Made by a program: the position numbers and the translations under genes. Source: Liolophura sinensis (lineage: Eukaryota > Mollusca > Polyplacophora > Chitonida > Chitonidae). Taken from it: a stretch of DNA of 64,000 bases. The notes under the pieces were generated by a model. It saw nothing but the letters and a program-made list of their open reading frames with translations, ran no database searches and was not told the DNA's origin. Position 1 is the stretch's first letter. The number at the start of each line of letters is the position of its first letter. The stretch is taken from the NCBI RefSeq assembly GCF_032854445.1, contig NC_088307.1:23879953-23943952 (forward strand), read 5' to 3'. Shown one piece after another: positions 1 to 12,700 of the stretch.

Positions 1-284
1 ATCGGCCATTGATCAGATCTTGCATTTCACCAAAATAACATATGTCACAGGTGAGAAAGTTCACTAGTAAATCACCCTAGGTCTGCGGTTTACTCTAGTT
101 ACCTCATGATGTAAAACTGATCACGATGGCATGAACCTATAATTAGCTTCATTACTACTTCGCTGGACATTAGCTGTCTACCATCAGAAAAACAGGTTTC
201 CTCTGATACAGCACACATGTACAATCTGATAGTGAGAATGGTCAGCAATCTGAGTAATTCTATACCTGTAATGTCTCACAACTT

Positions 285-470
285 GCAGTTAACATCACAG
301 CATTTTTTTTAACCTAATTCCGCATAAGCCATCGTGCTATGCTACTATACATACATGAAACAGAATAAAACCCTAACTGAGCTAAGCTGACAAGAGGCTA
401 TATTTCACTGGATACATCTGACAATTTGTCAACTATAACACTGCCGTTGATGCTCTGTTTTTACTCTCTT
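285..470. repeat. Dispersed repeat, left copy
   Basis: This segment matches 63789-64000 in the same orientation. Shared words include 'taagcca', 'gacaagaggc', 'tatttcac' and 'atgctctg'. It lies in the intron after exon 32 of the MEGF8-like gene. I do not recognise the family. The rest of 1-592 shows no convincing exon. Confidence 0.7.
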
Positions 471-592
471 TGCTGTATTGTAAGTCTTTAATCATATGGA
501 AAGAGTACCACACGAGTGTCTTTGACAAAGCATATCAACTGCAGGTGAGAATGGCAAGTCATGGAGAGAGTACCTCATGTCTAGCTCTTTAC

Positions 593-719
593 CTGTTTCT
601 GCCAACACGGTTTCTTCTCCTTGCTATCCTTGTTGCAGCTCGTCTCTGTGTTGTTTCGGCAATCGCAGTCCTCACCTGTCAGCTCATTGCAGGTGGCGCT
701 GTGCCCATTACACTGACAC
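593..719 (-). CDS. MEGF8: MEGF8 exon 32: laminin-type EGF (last exon in window)
   Basis: 127 nt, entering in phase 2 and leaving in phase 0 (residues about 2351-2393). Acceptor is cag at 720-722 and donor GTAAAG. The product includes CQCNGHSATCNELTGEDCDC and then CRNNTETSC, and ends PCWQKQ. In vertebrate MEGF8 the corresponding laminin-EGF is followed by a CAKC segment, which should open the next exon beyond the left edge. I could not find that exon in 1-592. Confidence 0.88.
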
Positions 720-3700
720 CTGCAATCAGGGGAGATAACAACTGCTGGTTAGCTTGATTGTTTTGGGGTTTCCAGTCGTTTTTAACATTATCTGGGTGAC
801 ATAATTCCGTGAAGTATGGTATGCCAGTACTTAACCAGAAACAGGGCTGGATGAGTAGGTTATCTGAGTAAACACTTACTTGAGACAGGGCTGGATGGGT
901 TTGTTATCTGAGTAAACACTTACTTGAGACAGGGCTGGATGGGTTTGTTATCTGAGTAAACACTTACTTGAGACAGGGCTGGATGGGTTTGTTATCTGAG
1001 TAAACACTTACTTGAGACAGGGCTGGATGGGTTTGTTATCTGAGGAAACACTTACTTGAGACAGGGCAGTCCGAGTTGGTTATCTGAGTAAACACTTACT
1101 TGAGACAGGTTGGATGAGTACATGCAGGTTATCTGAGTAAGCATTTAACTGAGACGGGGCTGTCCGAGTTGGTTATCTGAGTAAACACTTATTTGAGATG
1201 GGTTGGATGAGTAGGTTATCTAAGTAAAAATTTACTTGAGACAGGGCTGTCCATGTTGTCTCCCTCAGTAAACACTTACTTGAGACAGGGCTGTCTGGGT
1301 TGGGTATATGGGTAAACACTTACATGAGAAAGGGCTTTATGAGTTGATCCTCTGAGTAAACACTTACTTGAGACAGGGCTGTCTGAGTAAACACTTACTT
1401 GAGACGAACTGGATGAATAGGTCATCTGAGTAAACACTTATTTGAGACAGGTTGTATCATTAGGTTGTCCGAGTAAACACTTGCTAGACAGGGGTGGAGG
1501 AGTAGGTTATCTGAGTAAACACTTATTTGAGACAGGTTGGATCAGCAGGTTATCTGAGTAAACACTTATTTGAGACAGGTTGGATCAGTAGGTTATCTGA
1601 GTAAACACTTACTTGAGAGAGGCTGTATGAGTTAATTCTCTGAGTATACACTTGCTAGAGACAGGGGTGGAGGAGTAGGTAATCTGAGTAAACACTTATT
1701 TCAGACAGGTTGGATCAGCAGGTTATCTGAGTAAACACTTATTTGAGACAGGTTGGATCAGCAGGTTATCTGAGTAAACATTTACTTGAGAGAGGGCTGT
1801 ATGAGTTGATTTTCTGAGTAAACACTTACCAGAGACAGGGGTGGAGGAGTAGGTTATCTGAGTAAACACTTATTTCAGACAGGTTGGATCACCAGGTTAT
1901 CTGAGTAAACATTTACTTGAGAGAGGGCTGTATGAGTTGATTCTCTGAGTAAACACTTACCAGAGACAGGGGTGGAGGAGTAGGTTATCTGAGTAAACAC
2001 TTATTTCAGACAGGTTGGATCACCAGGTTATCTGAGTAAACATTTACTTGAGAGAGGGCTGTATGAGTTGATTCTCTGAGTAAACACTTACCAGAGACAG
2101 GGGTGGAGGAGTAGGTTAATCTGCATAAACACCTATCTGAGACAGGTTGGATGAGTAGGTTATCTGAGTAAACACTTGAGAGAGGCTGTATGAGTAGATT
2201 CTCTGAGTAAACACTTACCAGAGACAGGGGTGGAAGAGTTAGTTGTTTGAGTGAGCGCTTACTTGAGACAGGGCTTCACGGGTTGGTTGTTTGAGTACTT
2301 ACTTGAGACAGGGCTGGATGAGTTGGTTGTCCTGGCGTATCCTGAAGTATCCCACAAGGCACTTGTCACAATGTTCCATGGTTGTGTTGTGCTGACATGA
2401 CAAACACACTGCATCTTCTTCCTTGGGGCCTGTCCTTATCTTGCTCAACTGCAACAACGACACCTATAATAATTGAACACCGCATCTCCGCATGCTGTTT
2501 CATGCAACTTGATCAGTTTTACGAATGTTCTATTCCATCAAATATCTTTCACTTATTGGTACTTAACACTAAACAACTAACATTTTCAAATAAATGTTGG
2601 CAACAGTTTTCTTCCTTCTTTTGTATATCTATTCATTTATTTGATTGTTGTTTTAGGCCATACTCAAAAATATTTCACTTATATAAAGGCTACCAGCCTT
2701 ATGGTGGGAGAGTCTGGGGGAAACCCATGAACGTAAGTAGGCTGTTGGGAGGCCTTCCCAAGTTCGGGCGGGGTAAGAAGCCAGCATAAGCTGGAATTGG
2801 GAACTCATAGTGTCCGCATTGGTGGGAGACTCCTGGTTCATTGTCCCGTGCTGACGTGCTAACCCGATCAGCCACGGAGGCCCTCAGACACGGAGACCCT
2901 CAATTGAGCTTTAAGTGAATGGTCCAGATTCAAAAATTTGTTCGTTCGAAAAAGAGGCTCAAGTGATTTTACACAGATAGTGGTTGCTATTCAAATCTTG
3001 TTCTAACCAGCTTTGGGTAGACCACATTTTTTAAGTATACAGACCTGATTTTCACTAATTCTTTGTGAGGCATAGTCAAGGCCATATGCTATGCTCTCTT
3101 CATAGGTCACGCAGAAATCTGTATGGTTATTGCAGAACTCTCGACAAGAAATACACGACTTCCCATCTCTGGGATCGCCCACAAAAAATGGCTTACACAA
3201 GCTGCACTGGTGACCCTGTATTTAGAAGGATGTTCACAAAAAGGTTTAACTTCAAGAATCTAAAAATAAATGTTCTAATTTATGTTTATATTTGTTTATT
3301 TCATTGTTGCTTAATGCCACACTTAAGACTTTTTCACTTATATGATGCAAGTTTAATGGATAGAGGAAAGTAAAATACCTGGGAAATACCACAGGCCTTT
3401 GGCAAATTACTAATGAATTTTCTCACACATGATGAACGCAGTTATGCACACCATATTAATGGAGACATGTTTTTCTACTCCGTCAGTGACAAGTAAGCCC
3501 ATGATGTACAAAGACACAAACATCTGTTACCCAAGGAGGACATGTAGTTTCTAGCTTCAGGACTGTCTTACAGAGTATAGCCCAAAGCTAACCTGGACAC
3601 TCCTCCCGTAACCCCCAGCTTCGCTCATATGGACTTGCACGTGGACAATTTCAATAAAACAGTAATCCAGCCAATTAAACTTTTGAATTGGGCAAACCAA

Positions 3701-6700
3701 ACTAACATCTGGCATGTTTAGAATTTTTTTTTTCAACTTGGGGCAGGGTGATAAGCCGTGAAAATTTGATCCCAGCCAACATTCTGTAACAGGGAATGCA
3801 ATTCTTTTACATGCAGTTTACATACCAACATAGCAAAAATATTGTGTCCTTTAAGAATTGCATGCCCTGTAAACAGAATGTTTTCCGCAGCACATCACCC
3901 ACCCTGAAGGTGACAAAAAAATTCCAAACATGGCGGACGTTAAATTGGTTTGCCAGATTCAAAAGTTTAAATGGCTGGATTAATATTGAAAGATTGTTTA
4001 CCTATGCCGGCTTTCACGTTTACAGTCTGTTCAGTATGTTTACATCAGGGAATTGGTGGATAACAAAAATAAGGTAGGGTTCAAGCCATTGTTTTTATTG
4101 AAATTGTCTGCTGTGAAAGTCCACGTGACCCAAGCTGGGCGTTACAGTAGGAATGTCCAACTTAGCTTTGGTCTAATATAATACTGTAATTCTTCAACCT
4201 TTTCCTGTGATTGCAAGGTGCTTGTTCAAGCACATTCTGTGCAGGCTGATACAATTACACTTTTTGTAAAGCCCTGAAATTGGCCAACCTGACCAATGTA
4301 ATTTTGCAGTCAATGTAGATAATGTTATGAAACAGATACAGCAGATAAATAAGCCACTGAGAAAAACTTGCACAACACAACAACAGCAGCAACTCTTACC
4401 ATGGTATTGTTGGAACAGCCAGTACAAACAGTGGTTTCATTTTCACTTTTACAGTTGCTGTGCTTGTTACACTGACACTCCACGGAGCAGTTCCGTCCGA
4501 CCCAGCCGAAGTCACAAGCGCAGTCGTCTGGGCGGACACATCGTCCCCGGATACAGCCTTGGTTACACTGGGGTACGCACTCCAATTGACTGCAAATTAA
4601 CAAGCAAATTCAGAGCATTTAGTACATACTTGTTATATGTCAAATCTTTTGCATGGAGCAAGCTGGTTTTCAAACCTGATTTGAGGTGCTATAAAATGAA
4701 CCAGAAAAAAACATGAACAAACAATTTCCTCTTTTGAGGCTCTCAAATATCGATCCATTCTAAACATATTTGCCGTCAACGGATGAAAACTATCATAGAT
4801 CTTCAGATTTTTCTGAATTTCCTATTTTTTCAAAAGGTTTCTGATCATATAAATATGTCTTCAACAGGAAAACTTGCTTGTACAATTCAAATTTACCACA
4901 AATCAGATGATTTTTTTTTCTTTTATACCCTCCTTCGACATCGAAAAAAAAAATTGATTCTGTTCCAACAATTAAAACTGTTGTCTATAACATATTGTTT
5001 TTAATAGTGGAGCTGATGAGCCTAAAACAACAGATCACATTCAATTATGGCAGACACATTCACTGCCTACCCTTTTTACTTCCCATAACTCTCAAATACC
5101 CAGCCAGCTAGAAAGCTGCAGAGTTGTCTCCCTTACCCTCCGGCCTTTTCGTATCCTTGTTTACAGACACACTGGTAGGCTATGGGCGTGTCCTGGCAGT
5201 CTTCCGTTTCATTATTACAGTTATGATGGTTGTTCTCACACTCGTTCTCCGGCGGACATTTCATGAACGACCAGAATATGGGGTCAAGGAACTGTAGTGA
5301 GCGGTTTGTAGCCGCGACTGAAACATATTCCCGAACAACTTTTAAAAAACTACTGTATTCAGCAATAAAAAAAAAAATCCCCCATAAAGCACATTTTTAG
5401 AAGAAATAAGGTCATAGAATATTACTTTTGGTACTCAAACTTACATCTTCATAAAGTACAATATCACAATAAAACACCTTTTTTAAATCAATAAAGAAGC
5501 CATGGACCAAAATTCAGGTTCTTTCATGTTAAACATACAGCAACCTAAATTGGCCGTGGTGATAAACAATGTAATTCTGACATGCAACCATTTTGTTCAT
5601 TCGACAAGGATGTGACAATAGTTGATGCAGTGCATTTTGTCATTGTGACACAAATTTTGAAAAAGGGAAGTAACTACTACAAATAAGGCCCCCATTCCAC
5701 AAAGTGATCAAAGGCTAAGCTGAGGGTAACTACTTGGAGGGAAACAGGGCCTGGTTCCACAAAGTGAGCAAAGGCTAAGCTGAATGTAACTACTCGGAGG
5801 GAAACAGGGCCTGTTTCCACAAAGTGATCAAAGGCTAAGCTGAACGTAACTACTCGGAGGGAAACAGGGCCTGGTTCCACAAAGTGAGCAAAGGCTAAGC
5901 TGAATGTAACTACTCGGAGGGAAACAGGGCCTGGTTCCACAAATTGATCAAAGGCTAAGCTGAACGTAACTACTCAGAGGGAAACAGGGCCTGGTTCCAC
6001 AAAGTGATCAAAGGCTAAGCTGAGGGTAACTACTCGGAGGGAAACAGGGCCTGGTTCCACAAAGTGAGCAAAGGCTAAGCTGAGTGTCACTACTCAGAGG
6101 GAACCAGGGCCTGGTTCCACAAAGTGATCAAAGGCTAAGCTGAACGTAACTACTCGGAGGGAAACAGGGCCTGGTTCCACAAAGTGATCAAAGGCTAAGC
6201 TGAACGTAACTACTCAGAGGGAAACAGGGCTTGGCTCCACAAAGTCATCAAAGGCTAAGCTGAACGTAACTACTCAGAGGGAAACAGGGCCTGGTTCCAC
6301 AAAGTGAGCAAAGGCTAAGCTGAACGTAACTACTCAGAGGGAAATAGGGCTTGGTTCCACAAAGTCATCAAAGGCTAAGCCGAACGTAACCACTCGGAGG
6401 GAAACAGGGCCTGGTTCCACAAAGTGAGCAAAGGCTAAGCTGAATGTAACTACTCAGAGGGAAATAGGGCTTGGTTCCACAAAGTCATCAAAGGCTAAGC
6501 TGAACGTAACTACTCGGAGGGAAACAGGGCCTGGTTCCACAAAGTGATCAAAGGCTAAGCTGAACTTAACTACTCAGAGGGAAAAAGGGCCTGGTTCCAC
6601 AAAGTGATCAAAGGCTAAGCTGAACGTAACTACTCGGAGGGAAACAGGGCCTGGTTCCACAAAGTGATCAAAGGCTAAGCTGAACGTAACTACTCAGAGG

Positions 6701-9700
6701 GAAATAGGGCTTGGTTCCACAAAGTCATCAAAGGCTAAGCTGAACGTAACTACTCAGAGGGAACCAGGGCCTGGTTCCACAAAGTGATCAAAGGCTAAGC
6801 TGAACGTAACTACTCAGACGGAAACAGGGCCTGGTTCCACAAAGTGATCAAAGGCTAAGCTGAGGGTAACTACTCGGAGGGAAACAGGGCCTGGTTCCAC
6901 AAAGTGAGCAAAGGCTAAGCTGAGGGTAACTACTCGGAGGGAAACAGGGCCTGGTTCCACAAAGTGAGCAAAGGCTAAGCTGAGGGTAACTACTCGGAGG
7001 GAAACAGGGCCTGGTTCCACAAAGTGATCAAAGGCTAAGCTGAATGTAACCACTTGGAGTGGTGATAAACAATGTAATTCTGACATGCAACCATTTTGTT
7101 CATTCGACAAGGATGTGACAATAGTTGATGCAGTGCATTTTGTCATTGTGACACAAATTTTGAAAAAGGGAAGTAACTACTACAAATAAGGCCCCCATTC
7201 CACAAAGTGATCAAAGGCTAAGCTGAGGGTAACTACTTGGAGGGAAACAGGGCCTGGTTCCACAAAGTGAGCAAAGGCTAAGCTGAATGTAACTACTTGG
7301 AGGGAAACAGGGCCTGTTTCCACAAAGTGATCAAAGGCTAAGCTGAACGTAACTACTCGGAGGGAAACAGGGCCTGGTTCCACAAAGTGATCAAAGGCTA
7401 AGCTGAACGTAACTACTCAGAGGGAAACAGGGCTTGGTTCCACAAAGTCATCAAAGGCTAAGCTGAAAGTAACTACCCAGAGGGAAACAGGGCCTGGTTC
7501 CACAAAGTGATCAAAGGCTAAGCTGAATGTAACCACTTGGAGGGAAACAGGGCCTGGTTCCACAAAGTGATCAAAGGCTAAGCTGAACGTAACCACTCGG
7601 AGGGAAACAGGGCCTGGTTCCACAAAGTGATCAAAGGCTAAGCTGAACGTAACTACTCAGAGGGAAACAGGGCCTGGTTCCACAAAGTGATCAAAGGCTA
7701 AGCTGAGGGTAACTACTCGGAGGGAAACAGGGCCTGGTTCCACAAAGTGAGCAAAGGCTAAGCTGAGGGTAACTACTCGGAGGGAAACAGGGCCTGGTTC
7801 CACAAAGTGAGCAAAGGCTATGCTGAGGGTAACTACTCGGAGGGAAACAGGGCCTGGTTCCACAAAGTGAGCAAAGGCTAAGCTGAATGTAACCACTTGG
7901 AGGGAAACAGGGCCTGGTTCCACAAAGTGATCAAAGGCTAAGCTGAACGTAACTACTCAGAGGGAAACAGGGCCTGGTTCCACAAATTGATCAAAGGCTA
8001 AGCTGAACGTAACTACTCAGAGGGAAACAGGGCCTGGTTCCACAAAGTGAGCAAAGGCTAAGCTGAGGGTAACTACTCGGAGGGAAACAGGGCCTGGTTC
8101 CACAAAGTGATCAAAGGCTAAGCTGAGGGTAACTACTCGGAGGGAAACAGGGCCTGGTTCCACAAAGTGAGCAAAGGCTAAGCTGAGTGTAACTACTCAG
8201 AGGGAAACAGGGCCTGGTTCCACAAAGTGATCAAAGGCTAAGCTGAGGGTAACTACTCAGAGGGAAACAGGGCCTGGTTCCACAAAGTGATCAAAGGCTA
8301 AGCTGAATGTAACCACTCAGAGGGAAACAGGGCGTGGTTCCACAAAGTGAGCAAAGGCTAAGCTGAATGTAACTACTCAGAGGGAAACAGGGCCTGGTTT
8401 CACAAAGTGATCAAAGGCTAAGCTGAATGTAACTACTCGGAGGGAACCAGGGCCTGGTTCCACAAAGTGATCAAAGGCTAAGCTGAACGTAACTACTTGG
8501 AGGGAACCAGGGCTTGGTTCCACAAAGTGATCAAAGGCTAAGCCGAACGTAACTACTCAAAGGGAAAAAGGGCCTGGTTCTACAAAGTGAGCAAAGGCTA
8601 AGATGAATATAACTACTTGGAGGGAACCAGGGCCTGGTTCCACAAAGTGATCAAAGGCTAAGCTGAACGTAACTAGTTGGAGGGAACCAGGGCTTGGTTC
8701 CACAAAGTGATCAAAGGCTAAGCCGAACGTAACTACTCAAAGGGAACCAGGGCCTGGTTCCACAAAGTGAGCAAAGGCTAAGCTGAACATAACTACTTGG
8801 GAGGGAACCAGGGCTTGGTTCCACAAAGTGATCAAAGGCTAAGCCGAACGTAACTACTCAAAGGGAACCAGGGCCTGGTTCCACAAAGTGAGCAAAGGCT
8901 AAACTGAATGTAACTACTTGGAGGGAACCAGGGCCTGGTTCCACAAAGTGATCAAAGGCTAAGCTGAACGTAACTAGTTGGAGGGAACCAGGGCTTGGTT
9001 CCACAAAGTGATCAAAGGCTAAGCCGAACGTAACTACTCAAAGGGAACCAGGGCCTGCTTCCACAAAGTGAGCAAAGGCTAAGCTGAATGTAACCACTTG
9101 GAGGGAACCAGGGCTTGGTTCCACAAAGTGATCAAAGGCTAAGCCGAACATAGCTATTCAGAGGGAAACAGGGCCTGGTTCCACAAAGTGATCAAAGGCT
9201 AAGCTGAATGTAACTACTCAAAGGGAACCAGGGCCTGGTTCCACAAAGTGAGCAAAGGCTAAGCTGAGTGTAACTACTCAGAGGGAACCAGGGCCTGGTT
9301 CCACAAAGTGATCAAAGGCTAAGCTGAATGTAACTACTCAGAGGGAACCAGGGCCTGGTTCCACAAAGTGATCAAAGGCTAAGCTGAATGTAACTACTCG
9401 GAGGGAAACAGGGCCTGGTTCCATAAAGTGATCAAGGCTAACCTAAATGTAACTACTCGGAGGGAACCAGGGCCTGGTTCCACAAATTGATCAAAGGCTA
9501 AGCAAATGTAACTACTCGAAGGGAACCAGGGCCTGGTTCCACAAAGGCTAAGCTAAATGTAATTACTTGGAGGGAACCAAGGCCCAGTTTCAAGAAGTGG
9601 CGTATGACATTTTTTCTATCGTAAGATGTTTTGTACGTTTGTATTACTGTACAACAGTCCCATACATTGTCGTACATGTACCACATCTTTGTAAAGCTGG

Positions 9701-12700
9701 ACCAAGTAAACTGCATCCTTCATTAAATATATCCATGGCCATGACAGAAACAATTAACTTTACCGCAAATGAGCCAAAATTTTGTCTGTTCTTAAGTTAC
9801 TCATTTTGTCCGCTTCTAAGAGTTCTTCCGATCTATCTTAGAAAGGTTTGTTTGGAGGGTATGTGCACAGTAGCCTGATGTCCCATCAACAAAAATGTAT
9901 GATTCAGCACGAAAGACAACAATGTATGGCTCTTATCTGCCTCTTAAAATAAACCTTTTCAGAGCAAAATTTTACATCATATCCTTGATGAAACAGAGCT
10001 CTGTGTAAATGGACGGAAAGGGTAACAACGAGTAATTTTGTGTGATAGCTTTCAATTGATTACTACAACAAAACCTATTCAAAGCAAAACAGCAGCCACA
10101 GACAATTAATGTGAACAGTTTTAATTTGGGCTGATCAATTGATTGACTGATTGAATGTTGTTTGATTTTTGGAGTAATGATGGACCCAACAAACTCTAGA
10201 ATGGGTGATGCTATCTCAGAGTGGCTGTATGCATGTTATCTCCAGGAAACTTCATGTAAGCACACACAAGAGAGCATCACCAACACCTTACTGTCACCAA
10301 AAGACACCCTTGCTGTTCCGAAGACAAGACCAGGGAAATTACAGAAAAAAAAAAAAAAACAAAAACAGAAAGTCCTTTCCGACAATGCAATTGAAGAGAA
10401 GCCTCAAGTGATTTTGTGATTAAAAAGTAAACTCCTTGACAAGTGGGCTATGGCCTGCTCCCCAAAGGATTAAATTTGCGTGTGATATTTACTTCAGCCA
10501 AAAGAAACTTTGTGGAATTAGCTACAAAGCCACAGGCAGCACTACTATTGCTTCTGTGATCTGTCTTCACTCTCATAAAAACTCTCATGGTTTTTCTCAA
10601 AGATCAGCTACATACCTGGGACATAGCTAAATCATTAATTCCCACATAGATTACACCGATATAACACATGTGGATTGTATGTGGATAAATTTGCATGCCA
10701 TGCGAAGGGTAATACACTGATTCAAGCTGACAAAAGACTTCACTGTTTCTAAATGATTTATCATCAACATAATCACATGCTGCTTCATTTAGCCTTTCTT
10801 TAATAAGCTGTTGACCCAGGAGCCTCTCCAGCGCGGTCACTGTGAGTTCAAGTCCAGATCATGCTGGCTTCCTCTCCGGCCATATGTGGAAATGTCTGTC
10901 AGCAATCTGCGGATGGTTGTGGGTTTCCCCCCTGGGCTGTGCCCAGTTTCTTCCCACCATAATGCTGGCCGCCGTTGTAAAAGTGAAGTATTCTTGAGTA
11001 CAGCATTAAACACCAATCAAATAAATAAGTAAATAAAAAGCTGTTTGTCTTTGGTTACCAACCTACATGTCCTCACTAAAAAACCACCTAAGCAATTTTT
11101 TTTTCTTTCACAAAATCAGTACTTTAAAATATTTCACTTTTTTTTTCTTTTCCATTTAAAGCTTGAAGCTGTTGTGATATTATTCAACAAATGTGAAATG
11201 TAAATCTATATTAATTAATATATTTGGAGTTGGAGTATTTCAGAGAGGAATCCTTTGATAACTAAAACAATTTTCTCCCACACAGAATCCATTCTTTGGA
11301 GAATAAAATGGAATAGTGGGTGGGGGAGCCTGTCGACCTACCAACACAAAATTCACAAATTCGTCTTGTTACTCCACGCAAACAACTTTGTTTTGGCTCT
11401 CTGCTGTACGCCAGGTATAATAATAAAGATGGTATATACAATAATACTCAACTTTTTGTTTTACACTTTTTTCTATGTACAGCTTAGATTTGGTACCAAA
11501 ATGCTCATCTGTAGAGGACATGAATGCAATACTACAGCTCAATACATAAAATACATTTACCTTAACATGGGTTTATGGTAATAAACACACAAGGAGAGCA
11601 TTAACAACAGAATACTCCCTTGTGTTATCGGTGCTTTACATGTATGTAAACCTGAACTCAAAACATCAAGTACTTTTTTAAACACACCACTCCTAACATC
11701 AACACTGGAACATCCCCCTTGTGTTACTGTACTTTACATATATGCAAAACCTGATCTAAATAGATGTAGTCCTTTCTAAGATACCACACCTAACATTTAT
11801 TGTAAACTTTACATTGATTTCCCTGTTAATTCATAATATGATAATAGCCTGCCTGTTAAGAGCTAAAAACTGAGAGAACACAAAAAAAAAAAAAGTGACC
11901 AGCAAATGAAACAAGTGGTTAAGAAAACGAAATAAAGGACCAAACAGATACAAAAATAAATGACAGCTAATTCTGACAATCATGATCAAAAAAAAAAAAA
12001 AACAGCATCAATCACTACTGCCACTCACAACATCGACTTACATTAGGTACCAGTTACATAACCAGGTAGTGGACTGCTCTTTATGTAGTTACTATTACAA
12101 TTTGGTAGATCCAAAATAGTATACATATTAACACAGAAACATTATCGTCTGAACATATTGGTTATGTTCTGTCGTGTTCCTAACGTCAACGGTTCTTTTT
12201 AACTTCACTGCAGGCGATCCCTTGACTGTGTTTGACAATGCACCTAGTTACAGGTCAGTCTTAACTAGGTCATCCAATGAAATCTCTCAGAAAATATGCC
12301 AGGCTCAACCTAGAAGGCATAACTTGTTGTATTCATAGTATTGCAGTGACGTACTAACCACTCTGAGTGAAGTCTTTGGTCATGTGACTAGAGCAATGAA
12401 GGTGAAAACATAGCCACTTTAACCAAGCTGAGAAAGGCCTTGAATAAGATTTTACCCCCAGAAATGAAAACTATAGCTTTCAGGTAAGAAATATTTTCTC
12501 GAATGGTAATCGGAATGTGTCTAGCCTTGAAATATGATAGATAATACTTTAAGAATCAACAAAAATCAGCATTTTGCCCATTTAACTCCCATGTTATTTA
12601 TCGCATCCTGGTCCTTGCAAGTAACCTGGATGATCAAAACTATGAACAAAGGGAGAATGTCTTCTATCTAATCTTTTTAATCCAAGGAACTCATTACAAG

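Noticed and set aside
485-556. Possible exon after exon 32 (acceptor-like 'tctcacctgcag' on the minus strand)
   Set aside because: The in-phase reading is LICFVKDTRVVLFPYD and then a stop. It lacks the cysteines and CAKC word expected from MEGF8.
5677-9716. Several minus-strand open frames with a 20-residue periodic translation (VEPGPVSLRVVTFSLAF-like)
   Set aside because: They are translations of the 60-bp satellite. The period is a multiple of three, so the frame stays open. There is no splice or start context and no known family.
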